A DNA stretch of 64,000 nt from Nesterenkonia sandarakina (GCF_013410215.1 NZ_JACCFQ010000001.1:1488001-1552000), one strand, 5' to 3'; positions 42,306 to 52,718 are shown, counted from the first letter of the stretch. The notes: generated from the letters alone by a model not told the origin. Numbers and translations: made by a program.

Positions 42306-42349
42306 TGCTCGGCGCTGCCTGCCGCGCTGGGTGCTCGGCGCTGCCTGCC
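42306..42349. repeat. 18-bp direct repeat between mocA-like and xdh genes
   Basis: TGCTCGGCGCTGCCTGCC occurs at 42306-42323 and 42332-42349 (26-bp period), between two convergent genes. No terminator-like stem is obvious here. Confidence 0.65.
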
Positions 42350-42367
42350 CCGCGTCGCCCGCCGGCC

Positions 42368-45300
42368 TCAGCGATCCAGTGCCAGGGAATCGGCCGGCGC
42401 GGCGTTCAGTGCCTGGGCGATCCGGTCCTTGCGGAACGGAGTGCGGGTCATCCGCAGCCCGGTGGCGTCCCGGATCGCGTTGCCCAGAGCCGGGGCGACC
42501 GGGTTGAACGGAGCTTCGGACATCGACTTCGCGCCCAGCGGGCCGATCGCATCGTGGGTCTTCGCGAAGTGCACCTCGGTCCGGGGCACATCGGCCATCT
42601 GCGGCACGTGGTAGTTGCGCAGGATATCCGTGGTGACGCGTCCGGCGTCGTCGATCTCGAGCTCCTCGAACATCGCCGCCCCCAGCGCCTGGGCGACCCC
42701 GCCTTCGATCTGACCCCGGCACTGGGCCTCATTGAGCACCACTCCGGCGTCGGCGGCGTGGACCGACTGCAGGATCGCCAGAGTGCCGCTGCGGCGGTCC
42801 ACCGCGATCCGAAACCCCTGGACGTTGAAGGAGACCGAGCGGGGCGTCCCGGCCCAGCTGCCCTCCCCGGTCACCCCGACCGGGTCCGCCTCCGGGTCGG
42901 CGGAGAGCTTCTGCAGGAGATCCTGCGCCGCGGCGTGGGCGGCCTTCACCCCAACGGTGATGCCGGTGGATCCGAAGGCCCCGGTGTCATAGCGCACCGC
43001 GTCGGTGTCTGCCTGCATCAGCTGGATCTTCTCCGCGGTGGTGCCCAGCACCTCGGCCACCACCTGGCGGTGCACCGTGGAGGTGCCATTGCCGAACTCT
43101 GCGGTGCCGACCTTGAGCAGATACCGCCCCTCACCCTGGGCGGTGACCGTGACATGGGAGTGGTGTCCATTGGGCGGCACGGTGTCGATCATGGCCACCG
43201 CGCTGCCGGTGCCCACCACCCAGTCGCCACGAGGCAGACCCCAGGAGGAGGCCTCGTGGGCAGGAGTCCCGCCGTGGCGCTCCTCGCTGAGCAGCCGTTC
43301 GCACTGGGCGAGCTCGGCAGCGGTGAGCTCCCCGGTGCGCAGCTGCTCGCCGATGATCTGCAGACACTGCTGCAGCCCGCCGACGTCGGCGGTCACATCA
43401 TCATGTTCCGCGCCGAAGAGCGCCTCCCCTTCGCCGACGATGTTCGCGGCCTTGAAGCGCAGCGGGTCCTCGCCGAGCCGGCAGGCGAGCTCGTCCATGG
43501 CGGAGTCCACCGCGAAGGTGGTCTGGCTCAGCCCGTAGCCGCGGAACGCCCCGGCGGGCGGATTGTTCGTGTAGACCACCTCGGCGTGGACCTGCTTATG
43601 CGGAGCCGAATAGAGCTGCATGGACTCGGTGATGCTGTGGAACATCACTCCGGGCCCGTGATTGCCATAGGCCCCGGTGTCGGAGAGCACGTTCAGCTGC
43701 ATCGCCTGGAGTCTGCCCTCGGCCGAGGCGCCCAGTGCGACCTCCATCTGGAACGGGTGGCGGGTGGTGGTCGCCGCCAGCGCCTCGGAGCGGGTGAGCT
43801 CCAGCTGCACCGGCCGGCTGATGCCGCGAGACTTCAGCACTTGCAGCGCCAGCAGCACCAGGTCCTCGGTGAGCACCTCCTGCTTGGAGCCGAATCCGCC
43901 GCCCACGCGCGGGGCGAAGACCCGCACCGCCTCCGGCGCCAGTCCGAAGACCCGACAGAGCGTGCGCCGGACCAGGAACGGCACCTGGGTGGAGGAGCGC
44001 ACGGTATACCGGCCCAGCTCATCGATCCAGCCCAGGGCGCCGTGGGTCTCCAGCGCCACATGGGAGGTGCGGTGGCTCTGGAAGCTCGCCGAGTAGGTGG
44101 CCCCGGAGTCTGAGCTGCTGAGATGCGCCCTTGGGGCTTGCGAGCCGGCTGGCTCCTGGGCCTGGTGCAGGCGAGTGAGCTCCTGGGCGGGCTGCCCCTG
44201 TGAGCTGGAGGCCACCGCGATCAGGTTCTTCTGCGGGAGGAGGATCCGGTGCGTGGCGGTGTCCTTGTCCCCGTGGATCGCCGGCGCCGAGTCCTCCTGC
44301 GCCCGGCGTGGATCCAGCACCGCCGGGAGCAGCTCATAGTCGATCTGCACCAGCTTCGCGGCGCGCTCCGCCTGCCGCCGGGACTCCGCGACGACGACGG
44401 CGACCCGCTGTCCCACGTGCCGGAGCACCTGATCCAGGACCCGGGTGTCGGCCGGATCGTCCTCCACGAGCTCGTGCTGCGCGGAGGAATAGTGCTCCGT
44501 GGGGGCGTCCTGATGGGTGAGCACGGTGACCACGCCCTCCGCCGCCAGCGCCGCGGCGGCATCGATGCCCCGGATCCGCGCGTGGGCATGCGGGGAGCGG
44601 ATCACCACCAGGTGCAGCGGTGACTCCTCAGGGCGCTCGCCGGCCTCATCGAAGGTATAGGCCGCGGTCCCGGTGACCACGCCGGGGCCGGCGGGAGGCA
44701 TCGGGCTCTTCCCGGGAGACGACTCGGCACTGACCCGCGGGGTCTGGCTGAGGGCGTCCTTGATCGAGCAGTAGCCGCTGCACCGGCAGAGGTTCCCCTT
44801 GAACCGGCGCAGCGTGGCGGGATCCTCCGGGTCGGTGCTGGTTCCGGCCGCGGGGGAGTAGGGGCTCTGCGCCGTGGCGGTCATCAGGAAGCCCGGCGTG
44901 CAGTAGCCGCATTGGAAGCCGTGCGCGTCCAGGAAGTCCCGTTGGGTGGGGTGCAGCGCGGCTCGCAGCGACTCGGGGTCCTGGCTGTTCTGGGTTTCTT
45001 GGCTGGTCGTCGCGCGGGCCGTGGCCTCAGGACTCAAACCGCTTACGGTCGTGACCTCCGCTCCGGCCACACGTTCTGCCGGGACGATGCAGCTGTGCAC
45101 GGCGGTGGGCGTCTCGCCGGGTCGGCCCAGGTGTACGGTGCAGGCCCCGCAGTCCCCGGCGTCGCAGCCGCGCTTGACTCCTGCCGATCCGGCGTCGCGC
45201 AAGAAGGTGCGCAGGCACTGGCCTGGAGCTGGGTTCAGGGCGAGCTGCCTGCCGTCCACGGAGACCTGGCGTGGGCTGGTGTCAGTAGTGTCAGTGGTTT

Positions 45301-46288
45301 CAGCAGTGTCGGCGGCGGAGCCGGCGTGCCGAGTCCAGGTGGGCTCGGGCAGTCTCGCGGTGCCGGACCCGCCGAACGCGGGGGAGCTGCCCGCGCCGGG
45401 GAGGTCGCGCAGCCCCTCGCGCAGCTCTTCGGCCAGCCGGATGGTGGACTCGATCCGCCAGTCGCGATCACCGTGGACATCGTCGTTCCACAGCGACTCG
45501 TCGATCTGCGTGCGGATCACCTCGGCCACGTCATCGCTAGGGCGCAGGAGCAGGATCACCGGACGCACTGTGCTGGCAGTGACGGTCAGCCGGACGCTGC
45601 CGGGTTCAGAGTCGTCGGGATCGGCCGGCACCGGGGAGGCCAGCAGCAGCGTCGCGGAACGCCCGTATCGGGTGAGCGACTCGCGCACCATCAGCGTGGG
45701 TCGGGCCAGGGTGTGCGCCGGGATGAAGAACGCCCGGATCAGCTCGCCCGGGGCCAGGAAGGTGTGCCCGGTGCTGCGCAGCAGATCGGAGACCTCCGCG
45801 GTGCGCCGGGTGCCGCCGGGGCAGAGGATCAGCGCAGTGGCCTCCATTCCGCTCAGCCACGAGGTCATCGGGCCCGCGGGCAGGGCGGTGGCCACATTGC
45901 CTCCAACCGTGGAGGTGTTCCAGACCTTCCAGGACGCCACGAAGCACTCCGCGGCCGGAGCCATCAGCTGCACCCCGGGCAGCTCCGCGAGCTGGACCCC
46001 TCCCGCGGTGCTGGAGGGATGCGCGGCCAGCTCCGCGGCTGCGGCATGGAACTCAGCGATCGTGCAGGTCGCGGCGATCTCCAGCCCGGTCCACCCGGTT
46101 GTCCCGTCGTGCCAGGTCAGCGGGGCCCACCCGGCCTGGGTGATGTCCAGCAGCCTCCTCGGTGCCGGGTTGGAGAAGTCATAGCCGTAGGAGTAGAGCA
46201 CGGTGCCCCCGGCCAGCCAGGAGTCCCCCGGTGCGAAGGCGTCCGGGCCCGTGGTGTGCAGGGTCTGCTCGACGCTGGTGATGTCCAC
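42368..46288 (-). CDS. Xanthine dehydrogenase, single-chain FAD / [2Fe-2S] / Mo fusion
   Basis: This 1306-residue molybdo-flavoenzyme oxidises hypoxanthine and xanthine to urate. Domain order is unusual: a CO-dehydrogenase-type FAD domain first (about 1-300; [11 protein letters not shown] and [17 protein letters not shown]), then the two-cluster [2Fe-2S] domain (about 345-515; [14 protein letters not shown] near 379, QCGYCTPGF near 461 and [10 protein letters not shown] near 501), then the Mo-binding part (about 535-1306; [19 protein letters not shown], and [17 protein letters not shown] with the catalytic Glu). Classical single-chain XDH is FeS-FAD-Mo. The start is GTG at 46288, 3 nt after xdhC. 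Confidence 0.92.
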   Translation of the reverse strand: MDITSVEQTLHTTGPDAFAPGDSWLAGGTVLYSYGYDFSNPAPRRLLDITQAGWAPLTWHDGTTGWTGLEIAATCTIAEFHAAAAELAAHPSSTAGGVQLAELPGVQLMAPAAECFVASWKVWNTSTVGGNVATALPAGPMTSWLSGMEATALILCPGGTRRTAEVSDLLRSTGHTFLAPGELIRAFFIPAHTLARPTLMVRESLTRYGRSATLLLASPVPADPDDSEPGSVRLTVTASTVRPVILLLRPSDDVAEVIRTQIDESLWNDDVHGDRDWRIESTIRLAEELREGLRDLPGAGSSPAFGGSGTARLPEPTWTRHAGSAADTAETTDTTDTSPRQVSVDGRQLALNPAPGQCLRTFLRDAGSAGVKRGCDAGDCGACTVHLGRPGETPTAVHSCIVPAERVAGAEVTTVSGLSPEATARATTSQETQNSQDPESLRAALHPTQRDFLDAHGFQCGYCTPGFLMTATAQSPYSPAAGTSTDPEDPATLRRFKGNLCRCSGYCSIKDALSQTPRVSAESSPGKSPMPPAGPGVVTGTAAYTFDEAGERPEESPLHLVVIRSPHAHARIRGIDAAAALAAEGVVTVLTHQDAPTEHYSSAQHELVEDDPADTRVLDQVLRHVGQRVAVVVAESRRQAERAAKLVQIDYELLPAVLDPRRAQEDSAPAIHGDKDTATHRILLPQKNLIAVASSSQGQPAQELTRLHQAQEPAGSQAPRAHLSSSDSGATYSASFQSHRTSHVALETHGALGWIDELGRYTVRSSTQVPFLVRRTLCRVFGLAPEAVRVFAPRVGGGFGSKQEVLTEDLVLLALQVLKSRGISRPVQLELTRSEALAATTTRHPFQMEVALGASAEGRLQAMQLNVLSDTGAYGNHGPGVMFHSITESMQLYSAPHKQVHAEVVYTNNPPAGAFRGYGLSQTTFAVDSAMDELACRLGEDPLRFKAANIVGEGEALFGAEHDDVTADVGGLQQCLQIIGEQLRTGELTAAELAQCERLLSEERHGGTPAHEASSWGLPRGDWVVGTGSAVAMIDTVPPNGHHSHVTVTAQGEGRYLLKVGTAEFGNGTSTVHRQVVAEVLGTTAEKIQLMQADTDAVRYDTGAFGSTGITVGVKAAHAAAQDLLQKLSADPEADPVGVTGEGSWAGTPRSVSFNVQGFRIAVDRRSGTLAILQSVHAADAGVVLNEAQCRGQIEGGVAQALGAAMFEELEIDDAGRVTTDILRNYHVPQMADVPRTEVHFAKTHDAIGPLGAKSMSEAPFNPVAPALGNAIRDATGLRMTRTPFRKDRIAQALNAAPADSLALDR

Positions 46289-46291
46289 GGG

Positions 46292-47332
46292 TCACACTGC
46301 CATTTCTTCGATGAGGCTCAGGCTGCGTGGCCGTGAGGTGTTGATCGGGCCGCTGGTCTGGTTCAGGGGCGTTCCGCCGGCGTGGGTGTTCTTCGCCGCG
46401 ATGAGCTGGGCCATCATGGACACCGCTGCCTCCGCGGGGGTCTGCGCGCCCAGGTCCAGCCCCAGCGGGGAGACCACCCGGTCTCGGGCGGCCTGGCTGT
46501 GGCCCAGCTCGTTCAGTGCGGCGTCCCGGCGTGCGGCTGAGCTGCGCGAGCCCATCGCTCCGAGGAAGCAGCGGGCGGCGTCGTCGTCGGAGCCCAGGCT
46601 CTGCCAGCGCAGGGCCGCGTCCAGCACCGGCACGTCGAGGTCGGGGTGATGGGTCATCACGCAGATCCCGGTCCAGGTGCTCTGTTGCGGGTCGTGGTCC
46701 TGACCCAGCAGCTCGGTGATCACACTGGCGGGGTGGCCCACGTGCAGTAGGGCCCCGGCGGGCACGCGCTCCTGGGTGGCGAAGACGGGGCGGAGGTCCA
46801 CCAGTTCCACGCGCCAGCCGGCCTGGACGCCCAGCTGGGCCAGGTGGAAGGAGAAGTCATGGACCCCGCTGAGGATCATTCGAGGCGCCGCAGGCCGGTG
46901 CTCGGTCACGGTGAACCGTGCGCCGTCCTGGTCCTGGAGCTCCCGGGTGAGTGCGGCGCGGGTGCGGGGGTCCTGCCGGGCCAGCTCCCGCAGCGCGTCG
47001 AGATCTGCGCTGATCAGCGGCTGGATCAGCACCTCGATCTCCCCGCCGCAGGTCAGTGCGACGCCGAGGCCCGCCGCGCCGAACGGGGTGCCGTCGGGAC
47101 CATAGGACTCGCGCCGGATGCCGCCCGCGGCGATCGCGTCCTGGGCCGAGGCCGCCACTGAGGACTCCACGCAGCCCCCGGAGAGTGACCCGATGATCCG
47201 CAGGTCCGCGGAGACCGCCATGGAGGTGCCCACCGGGCTCGGCGCGGAGCCGCGGACCGAAACAATCGTTGCCACCGCCCAGTTCTCGGGCTCGTCGAAG
47301 CAGTCCAGATAGGAGCCGATGCGATCCAGCAC
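46292..47332 (-). CDS. xdhC: XdhC-family molybdenum cofactor insertion protein
   Basis: This 346-residue protein has the XdhC/CoxF layout: an N-terminal part with ATIVSVRGSAPSPVGTSMAVSADLRIIGSLSGGCVE (split by family spacing), a conserved Cys in LTCGGEIEVLIQPL, and a C-terminal Rossmann domain ending in GAMGSRSSAARR and GLDLGAQTPAEAAVSMMAQLIA. XdhC sulfurates and inserts the molybdenum cofactor into xanthine dehydrogenase. The start is GTG at 47332 with GGAGG about 5 nt upstream. It is the first gene of the xdhC-xdh unit. Confidence 0.92.
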   Translation of the reverse strand: MLDRIGSYLDCFDEPENWAVATIVSVRGSAPSPVGTSMAVSADLRIIGSLSGGCVESSVAASAQDAIAAGGIRRESYGPDGTPFGAAGLGVALTCGGEIEVLIQPLISADLDALRELARQDPRTRAALTRELQDQDGARFTVTEHRPAAPRMILSGVHDFSFHLAQLGVQAGWRVELVDLRPVFATQERVPAGALLHVGHPASVITELLGQDHDPQQSTWTGICVMTHHPDLDVPVLDAALRWQSLGSDDDAARCFLGAMGSRSSAARRDAALNELGHSQAARDRVVSPLGLDLGAQTPAEAAVSMMAQLIAAKNTHAGGTPLNQTSGPINTSRPRSLSLIEEMAV

Positions 47333-47403
47333 GGGGCCTCCTCCTCTAGCGGTCAGGGTGCAGGGAAATGCGGTGATTCGGCCTCCAGCATAGGCAGGCG
47401 CGG

Positions 47404-47477
47404 GTTACGGCGCCGTTACAGGATCGGCATTTACATGTCTGTAACCGGGCGGGATGAATGAAGAAACATCCGTTTCA
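47404..47477. promoter_or_regulatory. Shared operator region between xdhC and the deaminase gene
   Basis: AGAAAC-ATCC-GTTTCA (47462-47477) matches the purine-cluster operator. Upstream lie GTTAC-N6-GTTAC (47404-47419) and TTTAC-N6-GTAAC (47430-47445), which resemble GlnR half-site pairs. The inner TTACA-TGTC-TGTAA is also a perfect inverted repeat. The region lies between two divergent genes. Confidence 0.55.
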
Positions 47478-47510
47478 TAGGTTGGGGTCAATCTACTTTC
47501 AGGAGGACCG

Positions 47511-48911
47511 ATGCCCCCCGCCCAGACCCGCGTCGACACGCTGATCCGCAACGCCTACCTCGTGCTGGAGGCCTCCGGGACAGGTGCCCAGGCCCAGCAG
47601 CAGGCGCTGGAAGCGGGCCGGGAGATCGACGGCGGCTGGATCGCGCTGCACGCCGGGCGGGTGCACAGCACCGGGTCCTCCACACAGCCAGCGCCCCCGG
47701 CCGAGCGGGTCATCGAGGCAGGAGGCCGACTGGTGACCCCGGGCCTGGTGAACACGCACCACCACATGTACCAGAACCTGACCCGAGCCTTCGCGCCGGC
47801 GATCAACGGCACGCTCTTCCAGTGGCTGACCACGCTCTACCCCCGCTGGGCAGCCCTGGATGAGGAGTCCACCTACCTCTCCACCTATGTGGCCTGCGCC
47901 GAGCTGCTGCTCAGCGGCTGCACCACCTCCTCGGACCACATGTACGTCCACCCCAAGCCGAACCTCATCGACGCCCAGATCAAGGCCACCACCGAGATCG
48001 GGTTCCGGTTCATGGCCAACCGCGGCTCGATGACCCGTTCAGTCAAGGACGGCGGGCTGCCACCGGCATCGGTGGTCCAGGACGAGGACACCATCCTGAG
48101 CGACTCGGAACGGCTGATCCGCACCTTCCACGACCCGACGCCGGGGGCGATGACCCGCGTGGCGCTGGCGCCGTGTTCGATGTTCTCGGTCAGCGAGTCG
48201 ATCATGCGCGCCACCGCCGAGCTCGCCGAGCAGCACGATGTGCGCCTGCACACCCACCTGGCCGAGGACAAGGACGAGGACAGCTACGCGCTTGAGGTCT
48301 ACGGACGGCGCCCGGTGGAGTACTTCGAGGACGTCGGCTGGGCCACCCCGCGCTCTTGGGTGGCGCACTACGTCTACGGCAGCCCGGAGGAGAATCAGCG
48401 GCTCGTCGCGGCCGGGGTCAGCGCGACCCAGTGCCCCAGCTCCAACATGATCCTCGCCGGAGACACCGCGGACGCCCAGGCGCTGCGCTCCATGGGCATG
48501 CCGGTGGGGATCGGCTGTGACGGCTCGGACTCCGCCAACCTCTGGATGGAGACCCGGGGGGCGATGCTGTTGGCCCGCTACCGCAGCGGCCCCTCGGCGA
48601 TGTCCGCCCGGGAGGCGCTGTCCATGGCCACGGCAGGATCCGCCGCGAACCTCGGTTGGTCCGATGAGATCGGACACCTGAACCCCGGCGCCTGCGCCGA
48701 CCTGGTCATCTGGGAGTCCTCCCAGCTGTCCCAGACCGGGGCGCTCACCGACCCGGTGGAGGGCTGGCTGCGCTCCGGACCTGCCAGCGGCTGGTACGTC
48801 CTGGTGGCCGGGAACCCGCTCGTCGAGGCCGGGGAGCTCAGGCTCGGCGAGCTCGACGAGGTGCTCCCGCGGCACGCCGCCGCGGCCGCCTCGATGCAGG
48901 GCCTGAACTGA
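47511..48911 (+). CDS. 8-Oxoguanine/guanine deaminase-like amidohydrolase
   Basis: This 466-residue member of the amidohydrolase superfamily (AtzB/SsnA/8-oxoguanine deaminase group) removes an amino group from a purine-type ring. Metal and catalytic motifs are NTHHHMYQNLTRAFAP (HxH), HTHLAEDKDEDSYA (His and Glu), AHYVYGSPEE (His) and GIGCDGSDSANLW (Asp). The APCSMFSVSESIM segment is typical of the 8-oxoguanine deaminase branch. It is divergent from xdhC and probably feeds xanthine or urate into the pathway. A close substrate call is not possible here. Confidence 0.85.
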   Translation: MPPAQTRVDTLIRNAYLVLEASGTGAQAQQQALEAGREIDGGWIALHAGRVHSTGSSTQPAPPAERVIEAGGRLVTPGLVNTHHHMYQNLTRAFAPAINGTLFQWLTTLYPRWAALDEESTYLSTYVACAELLLSGCTTSSDHMYVHPKPNLIDAQIKATTEIGFRFMANRGSMTRSVKDGGLPPASVVQDEDTILSDSERLIRTFHDPTPGAMTRVALAPCSMFSVSESIMRATAELAEQHDVRLHTHLAEDKDEDSYALEVYGRRPVEYFEDVGWATPRSWVAHYVYGSPEENQRLVAAGVSATQCPSSNMILAGDTADAQALRSMGMPVGIGCDGSDSANLWMETRGAMLLARYRSGPSAMSAREALSMATAGSAANLGWSDEIGHLNPGACADLVIWESSQLSQTGALTDPVEGWLRSGPASGWYVLVAGNPLVEAGELRLGELDEVLPRHAAAAASMQGLN

Positions 48912-49013
48912 CCACCCGCACCCACAACCCGCACCCACCACTTGCTGCACCCAGCAGACGTATCCAGCAATCGCACCGACTGCCCACCGCACCCCTTGAT
49001 GAAGGAGACCCCC

Positions 49014-50081
49014 ATGAAGAATCCCGTCCACAGCCGCGGGTTGAAGCTGACCACCTTCTCCGCCGTCGCCCTGCTGGCCCTGACCTCCTGCGGCGGCGAT
49101 GACAGCGCCTCCGCCGACTCGGGCGAGGACGCCAGCTACGGCGATATCAACATCGCGCTGTCCTGGGTCGAGAACGCCGAGTTCGCCGGGGAGTTCTTCG
49201 CGCAGGAGAACGGCTACTACGAGGAGGCCGGCTTCGAGACGGTGGAGTTCATCCCCGGCCCCGGCCCCATCGAGAACATGGTGGCCTCAGGTGAGGCCAC
49301 CTTCGGGACCTCCAACGCGGTGGCCACCGGGGAGATCATCGCCGAAGAGGACGCCCCGCTGAAGATCGTGGGCGCGAAGTACCAGCGCAACCCGTTCACC
49401 ATCCTCTCGCTCGCCGACGAGGGCAACATCGCCTCCCCGGAAGACCTCGAGGGCAAGACCATCGGGGTGCAGGCAGGCGGGAATGAGGCGCTCTTCGAGG
49501 CGCTGCTGGAGGTCAACGACATCGACCCGGACTCCGTGGAGATGGTCCCGGTGGAATATGACCCGGCACCGCTGCTCGACGGCGAAGTGGACGGCTTCTT
49601 CGCCTATGTGATCAACGAATCGATCACTGTGGAGCTGATGGGTCACGAGGTCACCGACCTGATGCTCAGCGAGAACGGACTCCCGTTCGTGGCGGAGGCC
49701 CTCATCACCTCCGAGGAGATGATCGAGGAAGAGCCAGAGCTGATCAAGTCCTTCCTGGAAGCCGAGCTGCAGGGCTGGCAGGACGCGGTGAGCGACCCCG
49801 AGGAGGGCGCCCGCCTGGCCGTGGAGGAATACGGGGCACACCTGGATCTGGAGATGGACAAGGAGCTGCGCCAGGCAGAGGTCCAGGTGGACCTGGTGGT
49901 GACCGACGAGGTGCGGGAGAACGGGCTGCTGACCATCTCCGAGGATCTCCAGGCCGAGAGCGTGGACAGCCTGGAACGGGCCGGGGTGGATGTCACCGCC
50001 GAGGAGCTCTTCGACCTCTCGCTGCTCAGCGAGCTGCTCGAGGAGAAGCCTGAGCTCGCCGAGATCCCCGACGGAGTGTGA
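49014..50081 (+). CDS. ABC transporter substrate-binding lipoprotein (NMT1/THI5 type)
   Basis: This 355-residue periplasmic-type binding protein has a lipoprotein signal ending in LLALTSC (Cys near residue 23). It has the NMT1/NitT-TauT fold pattern: INIALSWVENAEFAGEFFAQENGYYEEAGFETVEF (split across strands), GPGPIENMVASGEATFG, LEGKTIGVQAGGNEALFEALL and VDGFFAYVINESI. Such proteins bind pyrimidine precursors, nucleobases, taurine or sulfonates. ATG at 49014 has AAGGAG 6 nt upstream. It is the first gene of an ABC unit that follows the deaminase; a purine-related ligand is inferred from context. Confidence 0.9.
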   Translation: MKNPVHSRGLKLTTFSAVALLALTSCGGDDSASADSGEDASYGDINIALSWVENAEFAGEFFAQENGYYEEAGFETVEFIPGPGPIENMVASGEATFGTSNAVATGEIIAEEDAPLKIVGAKYQRNPFTILSLADEGNIASPEDLEGKTIGVQAGGNEALFEALLEVNDIDPDSVEMVPVEYDPAPLLDGEVDGFFAYVINESITVELMGHEVTDLMLSENGLPFVAEALITSEEMIEEEPELIKSFLEAELQGWQDAVSDPEEGARLAVEEYGAHLDLEMDKELRQAEVQVDLVVTDEVRENGLLTISEDLQAESVDSLERAGVDVTAEELFDLSLLSELLEEKPELAEIPDGV

Positions 50082-50090
50082 GCGCAGACC

Positions 50091-50999
50091 ATGATGACGG
50101 CACCGCAGCGGCAGGCCGCTCTGGCCGACCAGTCCAGCCCTGACCAGACACGCACCGAACACTCCGGCGTCGAACACTCCGGCACTCGCCAGACCAGCGC
50201 CGCGCCTTCAGGCTCCGGCCTGCGGATCGAGGGGCTGAGCAAGTCCTTCAAGCTCCGCGGCGGGGAGACGCTGACCGCGTTGGATGACGTGTCCCTGCAC
50301 ACCGACCGTGGCAGCTTCCTGTCCCTGCTGGGACCCTCCGGCTGCGGGAAGTCCACGGTGCTGCGGGTGCTCGCCGGCCTGGAGGAGCCCACCTCCGGGA
50401 CCGCGCTGGTGGACGGGAAGACCCCGGCCCAGCTGCGCAGCGAGTCCGAACTGGGCATCGCGTTCCAGGACGCCGCGCTGCTGCCCTGGCGCAGCGTGGC
50501 CGCGAACATCCGGCTGCCCTTCGAAGTCTCCGGGCAGAAGCCCGACGATGCCCTGGTCTCGGAGCTGATCGATCTGGTCGGGCTGAAGGGGTTCGAGAAG
50601 GCCAAACCGGGCCAGCTCTCCGGGGGCATGCGTCAACGGGTCTCGATCGCCCGGGCCCTGGTCGTCCAACCCTCGGTGCTGCTGCTCGATGAGCCATTCG
50701 GCGCTTTGGATGACATGACTCGGCAGCGGCTGAACGATGAGCTGCTGCGGATCTGGACCGAGAAGCCGGCCACCACCTTGATGGTCACCCACGGCATCGC
50801 CGAGGCGATCTACCTCTCGGACAAGGTGGCCGTGATGAGCGCCCGTCCGGGACGGATCGCGGAGGTGATCGACGTGGATCTGCCGCGTCCGCGCACGCCG
50901 TCGATGATGCGCACCGCGGAGTTCCACGCCTTGCATGACCGGGCCTCCGAACTGCTCTTCGGTTCCCAGGAGACCGGGACCGGGGGAGAGGACGGATGA
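50091..50999 (+). CDS. ABC transporter ATP-binding protein (NitT/TauT type)
   Basis: This 302-residue ATPase powers the transporter encoded around it. Walker A is GPSGCGKST (near residue 80), the Q-loop is in [12 protein letters not shown], the signature is [15 protein letters not shown] and Walker B is [13 protein letters not shown]. An extra N-terminal stretch of about 40 polar residues precedes the domain. It overlaps the first permease start by 4 nt (ATGA). Confidence 0.95.
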   Translation: MMTAPQRQAALADQSSPDQTRTEHSGVEHSGTRQTSAAPSGSGLRIEGLSKSFKLRGGETLTALDDVSLHTDRGSFLSLLGPSGCGKSTVLRVLAGLEEPTSGTALVDGKTPAQLRSESELGIAFQDAALLPWRSVAANIRLPFEVSGQKPDDALVSELIDLVGLKGFEKAKPGQLSGGMRQRVSIARALVVQPSVLLLDEPFGALDDMTRQRLNDELLRIWTEKPATTLMVTHGIAEAIYLSDKVAVMSARPGRIAEVIDVDLPRPRTPSMMRTAEFHALHDRASELLFGSQETGTGGEDG

Positions 51000-51781
51000 A
51001 CACCGCGATCGACAGGCGCCGTTCCGCGCTCTACAGCGCCGCCGGTCTGGGTGCGGTGATCCTGCTGTGGTGGGTGGGGTCGGTGACGGTGCTCGCCGAG
51101 GCGCGCATCCCCACACCCGGTGGGGTCATCGGGGCGCTTCTCCGGGATGGGTTCGGGTTCTACTGGCAGCACTTCTCGGTGACCATCCAGGAGGCCGCGA
51201 TCGGCTTCTTCTGGGGGAACCTGATCGCGATCCTGCTGGCCTCGGTGGTGCTGGTGCTGCCCTGGACCGAGCGGCTGATCACCCAGATCGCGGTGATCAG
51301 CTACTGCATCCCCATCGTGGCGGTCGCTCCGGTGCTCTACATCGTGATCGGTGCCCCCTCCACGGGGGAGCCCTCGGGCACAGCGGTGGCGCTGGCGGTG
51401 CTCGCGGTGTTCTTCACCACCGTGGTGGGCACGCTGCTGGGCCTGAAATCTGCGGATCCGGCGAGTCTTGACGCGGTCAGCGTCTACGGCGGGTCCCGGC
51501 TCACCCAGCTGCGCAAGGTGCGGCTGATCGCCGCGCTGCCGGCGATCCTCAACGCGCTGCAGATCGCCGCCCCGGCGGCCCTGCTCGGGGCGATCCTCGG
51601 CGAGTACGTGGGCGGTGTCCGCCAAGGGGTGGGGCTGGCGCTGATCATCGCCCAGCAGAACCTCGATGTGGAGCGCGCCTGGGCCATCGGTCTGCTGTGT
51701 GCGGCCGTGGCGGGAGGCGCCTACGCGCTCTTCGGCCTGATCGGGAAGGTGGCAGCACCGTGGTCGAAGGGAGTCGCGTGA
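50996..51781 (+). CDS. ABC transporter permease, first
   Basis: This 261-residue membrane protein has about six hydrophobic segments and the BPD permease loop [29 protein letters not shown] (EAA-type loop, here split by segments) that contacts the ATPase. It belongs to the NitT/TauT permease family. It shares one base with the next permease start (TGATG). Confidence 0.92.
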   Translation: MNTAIDRRRSALYSAAGLGAVILLWWVGSVTVLAEARIPTPGGVIGALLRDGFGFYWQHFSVTIQEAAIGFFWGNLIAILLASVVLVLPWTERLITQIAVISYCIPIVAVAPVLYIVIGAPSTGEPSGTAVALAVLAVFFTTVVGTLLGLKSADPASLDAVSVYGGSRLTQLRKVRLIAALPAILNALQIAAPAALLGAILGEYVGGVRQGVGLALIIAQQNLDVERAWAIGLLCAAVAGGAYALFGLIGKVAAPWSKGVA

Positions 51782-52617
51782 TGAGTGCAGCACCAGTGAT
51801 GGAGGTCAGCCGTGGCGACCGCGCCGGAACCTTCACCCGCACCGCCCTGAGCACGCTGGGCAACACCGCGATAATGCTCACCGTGATCCTGGTGCTCTGG
51901 GTGGGCCTGCTGCGCGCCTTCGACGTCTCGGACTTCGTCGGGAAGGGCCCTCTGGACGTCTACGAGCACCTCTTCCTCGACGACGACGCCGCCGCGATCC
52001 GCGCAGAGATGTGGGGGCTCACGGCGGTGACCCTCCGCGACGCCGCGATCGGCTTCACCGCCGGGATGATCGCCGCCGTGGTGATCGCGGTGGGGATCGT
52101 GATGAGCCGGGTGGTGGAGTCCGCGGTGATGCCGCTGGCGATGATCGTGCGCTCGGTGCCGCTGGTGGCGCTGGCTCCACTGATCATCCTCGCGCTGGGC
52201 CGCGGCACCGCCGTGGTCGCGGCGATGGGCGGGATCGTGGTGCTCTTCCCGGCGCTGGTCACGCTGGTCTTCGGCCTGCGCTCGGTGACCCCGCAGATCC
52301 GCGACGTCGTCACGGTCTACGGCGGGTCCACCTGGGACATCCTGCGCAAGGTCGCGGCGCCCTCGGCGCTGCCGGCGTTCTTCTCCGCGGTGCGGATCTC
52401 GGTGCCCGGCGCCTTCACCGGCGCGCTGCTGGCGCAGTGGCTGGCCACCGGGGAGGGCATCGGCTACGCCGTCGTCTCCGCGGTCAGCCGCTCCCAGAAC
52501 ACCCGGGTCTGGGCGCTGGTGGTGGTGATCACGCTGGTCTCCCTGGTGCTCTACATGCTCGCCCAGCTGGTGGAGAACCTGGTCCTGCAGCACTACGACA
52601 TGGCCAAGAAGGCCTGA
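51781..52617 (+). CDS. ABC transporter permease, second
   Basis: This 278-residue permease has about six hydrophobic segments and the EAA-type loop VYGGSTWDILRKVAAPSALPAFFSAVRIS. It is clearly related to, but different from, the preceding permease. NitT/TauT systems usually use one permease as a homodimer, so a heterodimer is likely here. ATG at 51781 overlaps the first permease stop; the longer frame upstream is a shadow. Confidence 0.92.
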   Translation: MSAAPVMEVSRGDRAGTFTRTALSTLGNTAIMLTVILVLWVGLLRAFDVSDFVGKGPLDVYEHLFLDDDAAAIRAEMWGLTAVTLRDAAIGFTAGMIAAVVIAVGIVMSRVVESAVMPLAMIVRSVPLVALAPLIILALGRGTAVVAAMGGIVVLFPALVTLVFGLRSVTPQIRDVVTVYGGSTWDILRKVAAPSALPAFFSAVRISVPGAFTGALLAQWLATGEGIGYAVVSAVSRSQNTRVWALVVVITLVSLVLYMLAQLVENLVLQHYDMAKKA

Positions 52618-52682
52618 GTCGCGGCGCCCGAATCCCGGAACCGGGGGGTGGGCACTGTGACCGCCGATCTCAGCCGTCCAGC

Positions 52683-52717
52683 CGGCGGGGCTCAGCTCAG
52701 TCGGCTCAGCCCCGCCG
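52683..52717. terminator. Bidirectional stem-loop between the ABC and flagellar operons
   Basis: CGGCGGGGCT (52683-52692) and AGCCCCGCCG (52708-52717) form a perfect 10-bp GC-rich stem with a 15-nt loop, 1 nt before the fliW stop codon and 66 nt after the permease stop. It suits both convergent operons. Confidence 0.75.
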
Positions 52718-52718
52718 C

